Below, piece after piece: positions 43,780 through 54,005 of a stretch of 64,000 nt of DNA (position 1 is its first letter; each line of letters opens with the position of its first letter). Source of the stretch: Gonocerus acuteangulatus (Eukaryota > Arthropoda > Insecta > Hemiptera > Coreidae); assembly GCA_946811695.1 (NCBI GenBank), contig OX328123.1, forward strand, positions 32,636,373 through 32,700,372. Reading direction: 5' to 3'. A program made the translations under genes and the position numbers. Under the pieces are notes generated by a model. That model searched no databases and was not told the origin of the DNA. It saw only the letters and a program-made list of their open reading frames with translations.

Positions 43780-44900
43780 ATTATCGATCAGATAATGGGA
43801 TCCATCGCTCGGACCTCAGTACCAGATACATGATGGTGCCCACAGGAAACAAATGAACAACCACAAAAATTGGCACAAAAAAAAAAACTTCAATAAAACA
43901 AACTTTCATTTTGTAAAATACACCACTAGTACTAAGGAGTATGATTTTTCTTAGGTTAGAATGGACGTTTTTAATAGTATTGTGGCCTTCCGAAACGGGT
44001 CCCCTCGGGGTCAGAAACGAGGCTCCTGGTTTTGTCAACATTAACTTGTTTATTCCTTCTTGGGAGCAAAGTACAATGTTCAAAATCTTCCAGTCCCTTT
44101 GACACTTGTTGATGCTTACAGGGAACAAAATATAATTTGAAAAAACGACATAGTACTCTGGGAGTGTAAAATAGAATAGGATGCAACAAAGGGTTAACAG
44201 TGTTATAGGAAAAGTAAAAGTATAGATTGTTGCCAGATGTACCATCAATGATATTTTTAAAGTGCTGCATTTTAAAAACTAATGAACATAGCAACATAAA
44301 AGTTGGTACTTTTACTCATGTCCATTACTAAAATATACTCACCAAGTTTCATCAAAATTTGACAACCTTGGGTGTCGAAATGCATTTTGGTTGGATGATT
44401 TGGCTTGGAATATCCCAAAAGTAAATACCCTATTCAATTCGTAATTTTTTTAGTTGTGTTATTATAAAACCTTTTCGTAAGGTTATTTATACCAGGGTTC
44501 GAAAATAAAAGTTACCTTTTATTTTTAAAAAGTTGAAGTTAAACATATTTGTTTTTATTTTACTTGTAGTTTCTATTGAACATGAACTTTTTCATTAGGA
44601 AATTTTTTGGATAAAGTTAGGTATTTTATCCAAATAACTTTTTTCATAGAAGTTCCCTACAAACATTTATTGTTGTAGATTACATTTTTTTAAATATATG
44701 AATTGATTTTAAAACACAAAATTAATTTTAACAATTTGAAATCAATATAATTGACTGTGGGAATGTAATATAAATATATATACACCAACTGCCATAGCAG
44801 CAATTGCTACCACTTTCCTTCGGTCCACCTTTAAAACTGCGGGATTGGATGAGAGGACACGCTTTCCCTTCAAAGGACAGCAATCCTTCTGAATGCGAGA
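43780..44900. other. Intergenic, nothing firmly recognised
   Basis: Minus-strand reading frames of 108-155 codons at 43781-44297 have low-complexity hydrophobic translations and no family signature. AT-rich thereafter. Confidence 0.4.
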
Positions 44901-44908
44901 GGAAAACT

Positions 44909-45159
44909 CCCATACACGAACACTCTTTCCTGCCGGATACATTTCAGTCAACAAACCTCACGGATTGCTATTTCTCGTTAGTGGCGACGAGAGGATTATG
45001 AATCCTTACGGATGGAACGGTGGGATAACTTGAGAGGAAAGATTGCAGGAAAGTCTTGTTGTTAGTGGCCACGAGAGGAATATAATCCTCTCGTCTTTCC
45101 TTAAGGATTTCACTGAAAGGAAAGAACGTAGGGAAAGAATGCTCGTGTATGGGGGGGGG
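44909..45159. mobile_element. MITE with CCATACACGAACACTCTTTC ends
   Basis: Left CCCATACACGAACACTCTTTCC and right GGAAAGAATGCTCGTGTATGGG are inverted. Interior segments also pair (GAGGATTATGAATCC, GAGAGGAATATAATCC). A G-run follows the right end. No target duplication was identified. Confidence 0.6.
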
Positions 45160-45434
45160 GGGGTAATATGGCAGAATGTACTGTGCTATGTTTCTTTCAA
45201 TTCCTTTGGCCATGTTTGGTTAATCGTGATTAACAAAAAATTAGAAATAGAAGCATACTTCAGCGTGTTTTCATTATTACTATTTGGGCTTAAGCATGAA
45301 CTCTCTTGCAGAATCTTGGAAAAAGTGGATTGACCACTGCAGGGTCAGAATATTGATTCTTCAAGCGGTGAATCATATGCTAGACCATAAGCAAAAAAAG
45401 AAGGTCATTGAAACAAGAAATCTTTAATGTCTTA

Positions 45435-45560
45435 AGGCTAGTACACACTGAGACTCAAAGTTGCGGGACACTGGGAGCTGACCTGCAACAATGTTGCGCG
45501 TCAGTTTCAGGGCAGTCCCGCAACAATGAATCGTGTCAACACTAGATAGCCAGTTCCCTC
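45435..45560. mobile_element. Harbinger-like short element, second copy
   Basis: Starts AAGGCTAGTACACACTGAGA like 18257 and ends with an imperfect inverted GTGTCAACACTAGATAGCC. The block at 45745-45875 mirrors 18960-19090. Confidence 0.5.
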
Positions 45561-46030
45561 AAACATTTCTCAGGAGCTGGCCTCGCAGGTGTTTCTCTAT
45601 TGTTATTACTGTTAATTACAAATCGATATATGAAAAAACCAAGAAGGTGGTCAACACCTCTTTCTTCAGAACCAACAATAAAGCGTGCAAACACATTAAA
45701 CCTTGAAGATGGAATGGGATTTGTCAACTTTATAAGAATTAGGCCTCAAGGATACTAACTTTAGAAATTCAATTTCTCCTGCCGTAAAACTTGCTACTCT
45801 TCTAAGGTTCCTAGCAAGTGAAGAATTGTTTACTACAAGTCTTATGTAGACTTTTAGAATTTCCAAGCAACGTATATCTGTATTTCATTGAGAGGAGATC
45901 GTTGACTGTTGATGATGCGAAGGTAGGGATTGTCGGGGTTCGGTCATTGCTTCTTAATAAAACTACATTTTACAAATGAAAATGGTTTTATTGTTTCCGA
46001 CGTTTCGGCTTGAAATTCAAGCCTTCATTC

Positions 46031-46690
46031 TTCTTCTTTCTTGGCGCTACAACCCTAGGCGGGTCTTGGCCTCCTCTATGAGCTTTCCCCAACCATCTCT
46101 GTTTGCTGCCGCCGCCTTCCAGTTCGGTGTATTGAGAAGGACCCTTGCATCAGCTGCCACACCATCCACCCATCTTAGCCTGGGTCTCCCTCTCCTCCTA
46201 GTTTGTTTCATCCTAGCTTCGAGGACCTTCCTTGGTATCTCTCCTTCCCCCATTCGTATTCCCCAGCCCAACCTAACCGTCCGAGCTTTATGAAGTTGAC
46301 AACGTTCAAGTCGTTATATAAACTATAAAGCTCTCGGTTTTTACGTCTCCACCAAAATTGACCTTCCTTCTCAGGGCCGTAAATGCGTCTTAAGATTTTT
46401 CTTTCAAAAATCAGCAAATCATTCTCATCGGCCTTCATCATGGTCCATGCTTGCGAGGCGTAGGTCAGTACCGGTCTAATCAGGTTCTTGTACAATCTGA
46501 TCTTTGTCTGATTAGGCCAAAATAGCAACAAATCAGCACGAAACTCGCTTGAGTAGTCTCCTTGTATCCTAATGCCATTTCTTGACTCTTGCATGGTCAT
46601 CTTAACAAGGCGGATAAGCTTCCTAGGTATGCCAAAACCCTCCAGTGTGTCACATATCTTTTGGCGATTAATACTATCATAGGCATTCTA
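46031..46690 (-). pseudogene. Non-LTR retrotransposon (LINE) reverse-transcriptase 3' fragment
   Basis: The minus-strand frames read NAYDSINRQKICDTLEGFG, then KIRLYKNLIRPVLTYASQAW, KADENDLLIFERKILRRIYG, then RRGRPRLRWVDGVAADARVL. This is the thumb and C-terminal part of a LINE reverse transcriptase. The FADD-box segment is missing through an internal deletion near GDYSSEF, and the 5' end is cut at ~46690. The 3' end GTTGTAGCGCCAAGAAAGAA joins a PLE terminus at ~46030. Confidence 0.85.
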
Positions 46691-46789
46691 TTACAAGTAC
46701 AAAATAATAACCTAGACGTTAAGTGCCTTAATAGAAAAGAAAAAAAAAAAAAAATCATCTTCATTAACTTTTGTAATACTATCTTATTA

Positions 46790-47136
46790 CGAATAAATTC
46801 ATAATTTATTGTGAATAAATTTGTATTCACAAATTATAGTGTGAATAAATTTGTATTCATATATTTTAATGTGAATTTTTTTTGTAAACACTTGATTATT
46901 TGTGAATATTCACATTTTTTGTCATTATTTACAATTTTTTCTATGAATTTATTTGTATTCCCAGGAAAATTTGCGAATAAAATTTTATTTGTATTTTTAT
47001 ATTTTATATATGTGAATAAAAATAAATTCGTATTCACACTTATGAATACGCATTTATTTATATTCGTATTTGCAAATATATGAAGTACAAATAAATTCAT
47101 ATTTTTATTTATAAATAAAATTATGCCCATCTCTGA
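46790..47136. repeat. Element end with GTGAATAAATTTGTATTC repeats
   Basis: GTGAATAAATTTGTATTC-like words repeat at least six times in both orientations. The block ends TTATGCCCATCTCTG, the inverse of a CAGAGATGGGCATAA hAT-type terminus. The left terminus was not found. Confidence 0.5.
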
Positions 47137-47139
47137 TAT

Positions 47140-47785
47140 GCATGTAGTCAAGAAGGGGATTCAAGGAGCAATGTCCAGTAGTCTCTGTAGGATTTGCGCT
47201 ATTTGGACAAATAGCAGGGCTGTCACCTTAGCTTTTTCAAAAGAATTTTAGGTATAATTGGTCTGATTTGGATGAATGTAGCAAAATAAAATCAATTATA
47301 TTTTATTAATCTTTATATAAATAGAGAAAGATTTGTGACTTTCATTTCTAATATCTTGTTTGATGTCTCTATTTGCTGTATGAAAAAATTGCTGAGGATG
47401 TACAGAGGTATAGAGACTTCAGTTAAGTAAATGGGCCGGGTGAATAAAAACGAGTAGGACGAGTATTTACTAACAAGTAAAGTGTAACAAGTATTTATAG
47501 GGCAAGTAAACCTATGTGAATAAAATGGAGAGTTTACTCGAGACCGTTTACTAGTAGTGTGTGTATATATAAGTAATCATTGGCATGAATTTCCTCAAAG
47601 GTCAAGCCTTCTAAACAAATGTAGGAAAAAGTGGCTGAGAATCTGCTTAGATACTCCAAGATTGGATTGAAGACTAGAAGTTACAATTAAAGAGATTGTT
47701 AGATAAAGGGCTCAGACACAGATTTGGATTATTCCTGATACGATCAGCCATGTGTGAGAACCTGAGATTTTTTACAAAACAAAAT
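47140..47785. other. Intergenic, nothing recognised
   Basis: No structure or coding similarity was noted. Confidence 0.4.
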
Positions 47786-47800
47786 TTCCAAAAGTACATT

Positions 47801-47962
47801 TTTTTTTCTCGACATCAGGGCCATTATCGCCGATATCCAAGGGAAGGCGAGGAATTTTCTCGAGCCGTGAGATGAGAAAATTCCTGCCGCCAATAGGAGT
47901 CGAACCCACCATCTACCGCATAAAAAACTGAGGCGTTAGCCACTAGACCATGGGGAGTCCCT
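47801..47962 (-). mobile_element. tRNA-headed SINE (family S1) with target duplication
   Basis: The minus strand begins GGGACTCCCCATGGTCTAGT, has the B-box GGGTTCGACTCC, a GAGATGAGAAAATT / AGAAAATTCC hairpin-like body, GGCGATAATGGCC and a degraded tail. Flanks CCAAAAGTACAT (47788-47799) and CCAAAGGTACAT (47963-47974) match at 11 of 12. Confidence 0.85.
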
Positions 47963-48464
47963 CCAAAGGTACATATAATATATATTTTGTTATTACTACA
48001 CATTTTGTGGTTTTATAGTTTCTTAAAATTCTTTGTTACAGGACCTGCTATTTTTTGCAAGAAAGTTCTACATAATTAATAATCACCCCCCCCCAAAAAA
48101 AAAAAAAAAAAATTTGACTATGCAACTGAAAAAAATAATTTGAGCCTTAAAAGAGTTCCTGCAGTCTCTCCCTAAGGTTGAAGCTACATACTTGCTAAAT
48201 ACATTAGCCTGACTTAGATGATAACTAAGTTGTGTGGAAAGCAACCCAATTTAGTTCGGCAACTAAACTCTTTTTTAAAATATTTTTTTTTCTCTTTCCA
48301 TATAATAATAAGAATTATATTTTAATTCCATCCATTGTGTTTCATGAAAATAGGTTCTATGTATTCCACTCATCTGCTTTCCAGGGTCCAATACAAAGTG
48401 TAGAATATCTCTCTTTTCCTCAGATAATTAAAATAATATTTAAATCACACAGTTATGTGTGTTT

Positions 48465-48569
48465 CATCCCTCCCACCATTTGGAGGAAACTCGCTTGGGA
48501 TGCCAGCCCGGATGAGTCAACTAGAAAAACTCATGTTTCAGAACCCATAGATCAGCAAAATATCAGTGG

Positions 48570-48620
<51 letters not shown>
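48465..48620. repeat. (TA)n-linked repeat fragment plus long (TA)n
   Basis: GAGGAAACTCGCTTGGGATG and GTTTCAGAACCCATAGATC lead into (TA)n at about 48572-48618, the same order as at 53740-53890. Confidence 0.7.
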
Positions 48621-48621
<1 letters not shown>

Positions 48622-48659
48622 AAATGTGTTGGAACTACGGACATAGGAGAGACTGACGC

Positions 48660-49790
48660 TCCGGACTTCTGATTTTCACATTTGCGAATACCTATTAAAA
48701 ATTAATTATAGGCAAGGTGGGCCTTGAGACAGTCTCGGGGGACCCCAAATCTAGCCCTGGAATAACTAACTACATACACTAGAATATCTTCCAGATAAGA
48801 TTGAAGTGCTCTACCACTCAGGAACGAATATAGGAAATAATTTTAGGTGAGGTGGGCTGGGAGAATTGGGAGGTAGATAACATTTAAAATAATTTTTGCT
48901 TTGTTTAGTCAGAAACCTCAGAATCAGTTGAACATTATGGAGATCTAAAGCAAGTTCTTTAAATATTGGTTACTTTTGGATTCAAGGAAGTATTAGGGGA
49001 AAAAATCATTTATGACCATGAGGATTTAGCGATTTGCTTTAAAATCTTGAAAGCAGTTGGGAAATAGTGGTAAGCGATTGGAAATAATTTGAAAGCTTAC
49101 TAAATGTCTTTTTAAAATGGTTCATGATCCTTATCATTCAGATAAATCGGTACTTAAAATTTGATACTTTAAGGTTCTTTCCTTTGAACAGTTCTTGTCT
49201 CCGTTAGCCTGTTTTTAATTGCAATTCATTCTTTGTTAATAATAAATGGATGTTAAAATCTAAATAAATAATTGCAGTTCTCAGTAAAACAATTTTTTCA
49301 TTAAAACACGTAATAAACAAATAAGTTATTCAGTATGGCCATATTACTTGTTCACATTAGAGTAGGTCATTTAATTTTTCCCAAACAAAAAATGTATAAC
49401 TGTTTTTAGTACAAGTGACCCTTCATAAAATGGACACGCTAAGACGGTGCAGTACTGGACTTACACAATAGCGAAGTTTTCGAATAGTTTGGGGATTCTG
49501 TTTAGCTTTGAAAACAACTACTTAACGGTTAATTTGAGTCTATTGGGTTACATTTATCAAGAATTCACAATTTTGGACCGAAAAAAGCAGCTTCTGTACC
49601 TAGAAACTCCATTTGAGAGATTGGTTTGAGGCATTTTGTAAGAAAAGATTTCGAACATTGGTATTACAGCAAGTGGTGAAGACTTCTTCTAAATTCTGTA
49701 TGAAATATTTTTAAAAAACATTGCTTTTAATTTAAAGTAAAATTGTATATATAAGTTGAAGGTGAGGTTGGGGAAGGATCAATGGATTCT
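48660..49790. other. Intergenic, nothing firmly recognised
   Basis: A short TTAATAATAAATGGATGTTA tail (about 49235) matches the 3' end of SINE S2 at 56385. No gene was recognised. Confidence 0.4.
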
Positions 49791-49855
49791 TGTAGAAAGT
49801 GGCAGGAGTTGCTCCCAAGGAAAATTGATTAAAACATTAATTAACTCATATTTGC

Positions 49856-49887
49856 GACATTTCGAACCTGTCCAGGTTCATCATCAG
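49856..49887 (-). ncRNA. Hammerhead ribozyme motif (left arm)
   Basis: The minus strand reads CTGATGA, a perfect 6-bp stem GAACCT/AGGTTC with tetraloop GGAC, GAAAT, GTC. The core is complete and stem III is A-U plus U-G. An extra T precedes stem II. Confidence 0.72.
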
Positions 49888-50182
49888 CTAAAATAAAAGT
49901 AAAATGAAGAGAAAGAAGGAAACTTCTCCTATGTCACTAATACTAATAAATTAAGTGAGGTGTATAATGATACAATATATTAAGTTGTTAAGTTAAGGTC
50001 TATTGTGATTTTAAATTTAATTTTAAGGCCCATAAATAGCAAATTTTGAGAGTGAACATTAAATTCGGGAAAGAATGTTCTGGAAGGGTTTAAGAATTAT
50101 AGTGGGAACATTAAAAGTTAATTAATAAAAGGGGAAGATACTTTTACCATGATCCGTTGAGTGGAATCACAATAGATCTTAA

Positions 50183-51093
50183 CCTTTTGACACTGCCATT
50201 GACATCTATGTTAATGACACCGTGGGGTAAATTTTACCCCATACTTTGAAAATATATAAATTTCAATTTTTTCTTTTACTTTTTTATACAAGAGCAACGT
50301 ATAGAGCAGGAACATCAAGAAATAAATTCAAACAGGAATAAATCTGCCGAATATTAATTAAAATTCACAGATAGCTAGGAAATCCTAAAACTCAATATTG
50401 TTCATACACCAAATAATTATCCTGTAAAAATTTTACTAAACTGAAAATATTTTTTATGAACTATAAACTAGAATGATCAAAAGCCATACAAAAATAGGAA
50501 CTTTAGAAAAATACAGTGTTCTGCTCAATTGAGACTTGTTAACATTTAACACATTTTGGTGATAGGTGTGCATGGCCCTTCTACACAGAGAACATAGCGT
50601 TTTCGTCTTCCTAAATGTTTTCTGTTACAAAATAAACATTTCACGGGCTTGTCCAAGTTAAAGAAAGATGTTGAAGGTCCCTCAGGACTTGATTCATCTT
50701 CCGAAACAACAAGTATCAGTGGTTTTGGTATGTTCTTCAGTTAGGCACTAACTGTCACATGAGATTTCACCAGTTGGTAGCCCAAATCAAAGAGAAAATC
50801 TCTTCTGGGCAGTTTTCAGGCCATTTTGTCACTTGGATGCCGCAACCTATAAAGATTTATGAGATCATCAAAAAAGTCATACGTCAACTACACCGTGGGG
50901 TAAAAAATACCCCATACACAACTCGCGACCTTTTCATGCAGCGATTAGCTGACAACTGGCGTTGTTTAATATTAGGTAATACACTTCCGATTATTTAGGA
51001 AGAAGGAGGGAGTCTCTATGATTTACAGACTTTAAGAAACACGCCATAGAACAAAGTGTGGGGTATTTTTCACCCCACAGTGTCAATCCAGGG
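50183..51093 (-). mobile_element. piggyBac-type element with TTAA duplication
   Basis: TTAA at 50179-50182 and 51094-51097. Ends CCTTTTGACACTG and (right, reversed) CCCTGGATTGACACTG, followed by GTGGGGTAAA/ACCCCA palindromic blocks on both sides. It retains a transposase C-terminus at 50546-50728. Confidence 0.85.
50546..50728 (-). pseudogene. piggyBac transposase C-terminal cysteine-rich domain fragment
   Basis: The minus frame reads SEDESSPEGPSTSFF, then KPVKCLFCNRKHLGRRKRYV, then LCVEGPCTPITKMC and stop. C-x2-C, RK, then C and C before the terminus is the zinc-binding tail that contacts element ends in piggyBac transposases. The catalytic DDD region is lost. Confidence 0.75.
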
Positions 51094-51216
51094 TTAACAC
51101 AATTTAATGTAAGAAACCTAATATATTGCATCATTATATACATAATTTAATGTATTTGTATTGATATTAGTGACATAGGAGATGTTTCCTCCTTATATTT
51201 TATTTTATGTAGATGC

Positions 51217-51248
51217 CTGATGATGAACCTGAACAGGTCCGAAATGTC
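51217..51248 (+). ncRNA. Hammerhead ribozyme motif (right arm)
   Basis: CTGATGA, stem GAACCT/AGGTCC with one mismatch, GAAAT, GTC. The core is complete; stem I pairing is poor. Confidence 0.65.
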
Positions 51249-51648
51249 ACTAATATAAGTTAATGTTTTAAACAATTTCGGGGAGCAACTCCTCAACTTT
51301 AACTTAACTTTCTTCAAGTAAAATTGTATGTTTGTCGTGCCAACAATATTGTATTAATAACCTTAATAATTTGTTTTAAATTTACAATATATTTTTTTTG
51401 GAATGAACTGTTATTTTAAGTTTCATTTGTGAAGTGAAATAAATCATTTAAATGAAAATGTTGTTGTGAATTTAATGTTTATTGTATATAATCCTTCCTA
51501 TTAAATACATAAATTTTAATTTTTCGGAGATGTTCTTATATAGAATTGTCAAAAACCTTTTACCATTGCAATGTAAGTATGTAACCGAGAGGAGCGTGTT
51601 TATATTTACTAACGAGGAGGTTCTCCCTCTGTTACACGTTCCAGCCCG

Positions 51649-51664
51649 CCAATCTTTTCCCGCC
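51649..51664 (+). promoter_or_regulatory. CCAAT box and E2F-type site upstream of Ung
   Basis: CCAAT at 51649-51653 and TTTTCCCGCC at 51655-51664, a consensus E2F/DP site. They lie 69 bp before the nuclear-isoform ATG and 5 bp before the first in-frame ATG. S-phase induction through E2F is established for UNG genes elsewhere. Confidence 0.6.
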
Positions 51665-51732
51665 TTCTCTTGAAAGCGCGGCTTTTTCTGCTGATGTGTT
51701 GCTTCGTTGCCAGTTTTGAGAAATCAGTGACT

Positions 51733-51907
51733 ATGAGCGGACAAATGAAACTTTCGTCATTCTTCAAGCCTTCTCCAAAGCGCTTGTCCGCTGATTCCTT
51801 GCAAAAAAGTCCCAAAAAGCTTAAAGTTGATAAGGAAAATGACGATGGATCTCCTAATAGTCCCAAGAAGATTAAAAATGAAAACGACCAGACAACTCCT
51901 TCTAAAG
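51733..51907 (+). CDS. Ung: Ung coding exon 1
   Basis: Starts [11 protein letters not shown]; chosen because the PIP box lies at the extreme N-terminus in UNG2 proteins. The upstream in-frame ATG (51670) gives MKARLFLLMCCFVASFEKSV, hydrophobic with two early basic residues, a possible organelle-targeting alternative. Donor GTTAGT, phase 1 out. Confidence 0.9.
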
Positions 51908-53854
51908 GTTAGTATGTTCCTTGTTGTGATATTTTATTGTTTCCCCAATGTTAAGTTATATGTTTATAGAATTTACTTGTGACTCCTGTAATTAATTGAT
52001 ATATCTGTTAGGTACAGATATTTTGAAAGTCCAGCCAACTAGTTCAATTTTGCAAAATGCTAACCATCAAATAATCGAAGTGATGGAATCTTATGCAGAA
52101 AAATATTCTGTATTGGACAGGAGAATTGGGCCATCCTGGTTTAAGGCATTGAAGGGAGAGTTTGAAAAACCATATTTTAAAAAAGTATGATTTTTACTTG
52201 TAGTCCTGTATTATTCATTATATGCTGTTTGTTTATTAGCTCTATTTATTTTTAGCTAAGTGACTTTGTAACAAGTGAAAGAATGAAGCACACAGTTTAC
52301 CCTCCAGCTGAGCATGTCTGGAATTGGACGAGACAGTGTTCGATTGACAGCGTGAAGGTTGTTATCTTAGGCCAAGATCCCTATCACAATCCTGGTCAGG
52401 CTCATGGTATGTATTTTTAATTATAGAACTTATCTTATTACTTTTGTATGATAAATAGTTTAATATAATTTTTTTCTGTTTGTAAATTTTTGCCTTTTGC
52501 TTCTCACTAGCTCTCCTTAGTGTGTTTGAGAGTTAAAACAGAATCTTGGTATTATTAATTAATTAATAGCTCATTAATCTTGATAAGCACATTTTTTTTT
52601 GCTTAGCGAACTTCAGAAAATTCCAAATAATTTTCAAATATTTAACTTTATAAAAATTAAATTGCTAGGAAGGGATTCGAACCAAATTTCTCTGTTCTCC
52701 ATGCAGAATTAGTTAAATCATTTAATACAGCTGAGGCTTCAGATAAACTGATTAGTGTTATTTTTATCTGAAGCCAGATGAGACGACTTATAAGGCTAAA
52801 GAGCAGAATCTATATAATATTTGTTATATTATATTTAGTAGTCCTTTAAATCTTACTACAATTTAGATATCCTGTTTATTAGAGGCAATTTTCAAATATT
52901 TAACTTAAAAAAAAAAATAGTTACTTAGCTTGCCACGCTGTTATGAAGCCTTTTGCCAGAGAGTAGAAGATTTGGGCTGAAATCCTGGCATAGTATGTTA
53001 TTGCCACGGGTGGTCTAAACCATCCTGTATAATTTATATTGTTTCAATTAATCCCAAATAACTTGCATCAGAACTGTTTATAAGCTGAAAACAGCTATAT
53101 TGATATAGTTGTTATTAAGCATAAGTTATTTTAACCTCAATATGCAATTGCAATAGATGAAGTTGTCAGCTCCTACTAAATAATGTTTTTTTTAAAAAGT
53201 TGATAATAAGAGTGAGTAATGTGACAACCACTCAAAACGTTCTTCATAATTTGTTTTAGGGTTATGCTTCAGTGTTCCCGTAGGAGTCCCTCCTCCTCCA
53301 AGGTGAATATTCTTTTCTTCTTATATGTGTATCTGAATATTTGAAACTGTTCACTCGCCACTGGCTAGGCTTGCCATATTTTTGGTGAGGTGAAACCGGG
53401 TCTGGGGTGTATGGAATATCCCCCGTAGAGGGGGTGGGTTCCGGATAATTTTTAATCAATTAGACAAAAAAAATGGTGAGTTATAAGCCTTTTAGTCTAC
53501 CCACTTTTTAAAACTAAAAAAGGAATTTTTGCTACTTGAAGAAATTGCCCAGCCAAATAGTAGGGAGGCTGGCCGCTGGCACCACTGTGCAAGTACTAGT
53601 TTGCTTACAGATTACAGTTAGAATATTTCTCACTTCTTTGTCACTGTGTGTGGTACTCAAAAATGCTGATTGTAGAAAAGTAACCAGTTTATGAACATAA
53701 AAACTAAGTTCCTTACTTTTAGCGCGGTTCCTCCCTCCCCGATAGGGAGGAACCCCGCTTATAAGGTTGATACAATGAAACAATCCGGAAGTGCCGACTA
53801 GAAAATTTCGCGTTTCAGAACCCCTAGAGACCGAAAATAACGGTGGTTAAAATT

Positions 53855-53895
<41 letters not shown>

Positions 53896-53898
53896 ATG

Positions 53899-53947
<49 letters not shown>

Positions 53948-53950
53948 ATG

Positions 53951-54005
<55 letters not shown>

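Larger units (their letters stand above)
49796..51318. mobile_element. Second PLE-type inverted pair, split by a piggyBac relic
   Basis: The arms ~49796-50003 (-) and ~51105-51318 (+) share GAGTTGCTCC, the hammerhead block, TCCTATGTCACTAATA and AATGATACAATATATTA. A piggyBac-type element (50183-51093) sits between them. No endonuclease or reverse transcriptase coding was seen. Confidence 0.75.

Noticed and set aside
43781..44297. Overlapping minus-strand frames of 155 and 108 codons
   Set aside because: Hydrophobic, low-information translations with no motif; not supported as part of the neighbouring piggyBac-like fragment.
46006..46040. Possible fourth hammerhead (minus strand, GAATGAAGGC ... 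GCCGAAACGTC)
   Set aside because: Stem II, GAAAC and GTC are present but the CUGANGA half is lost where a LINE 3' end joins the PLE terminus, so it cannot be a working core.
49447..49629. 60-codon plus-strand frame
   Set aside because: No similarity recognised and no signals around it.
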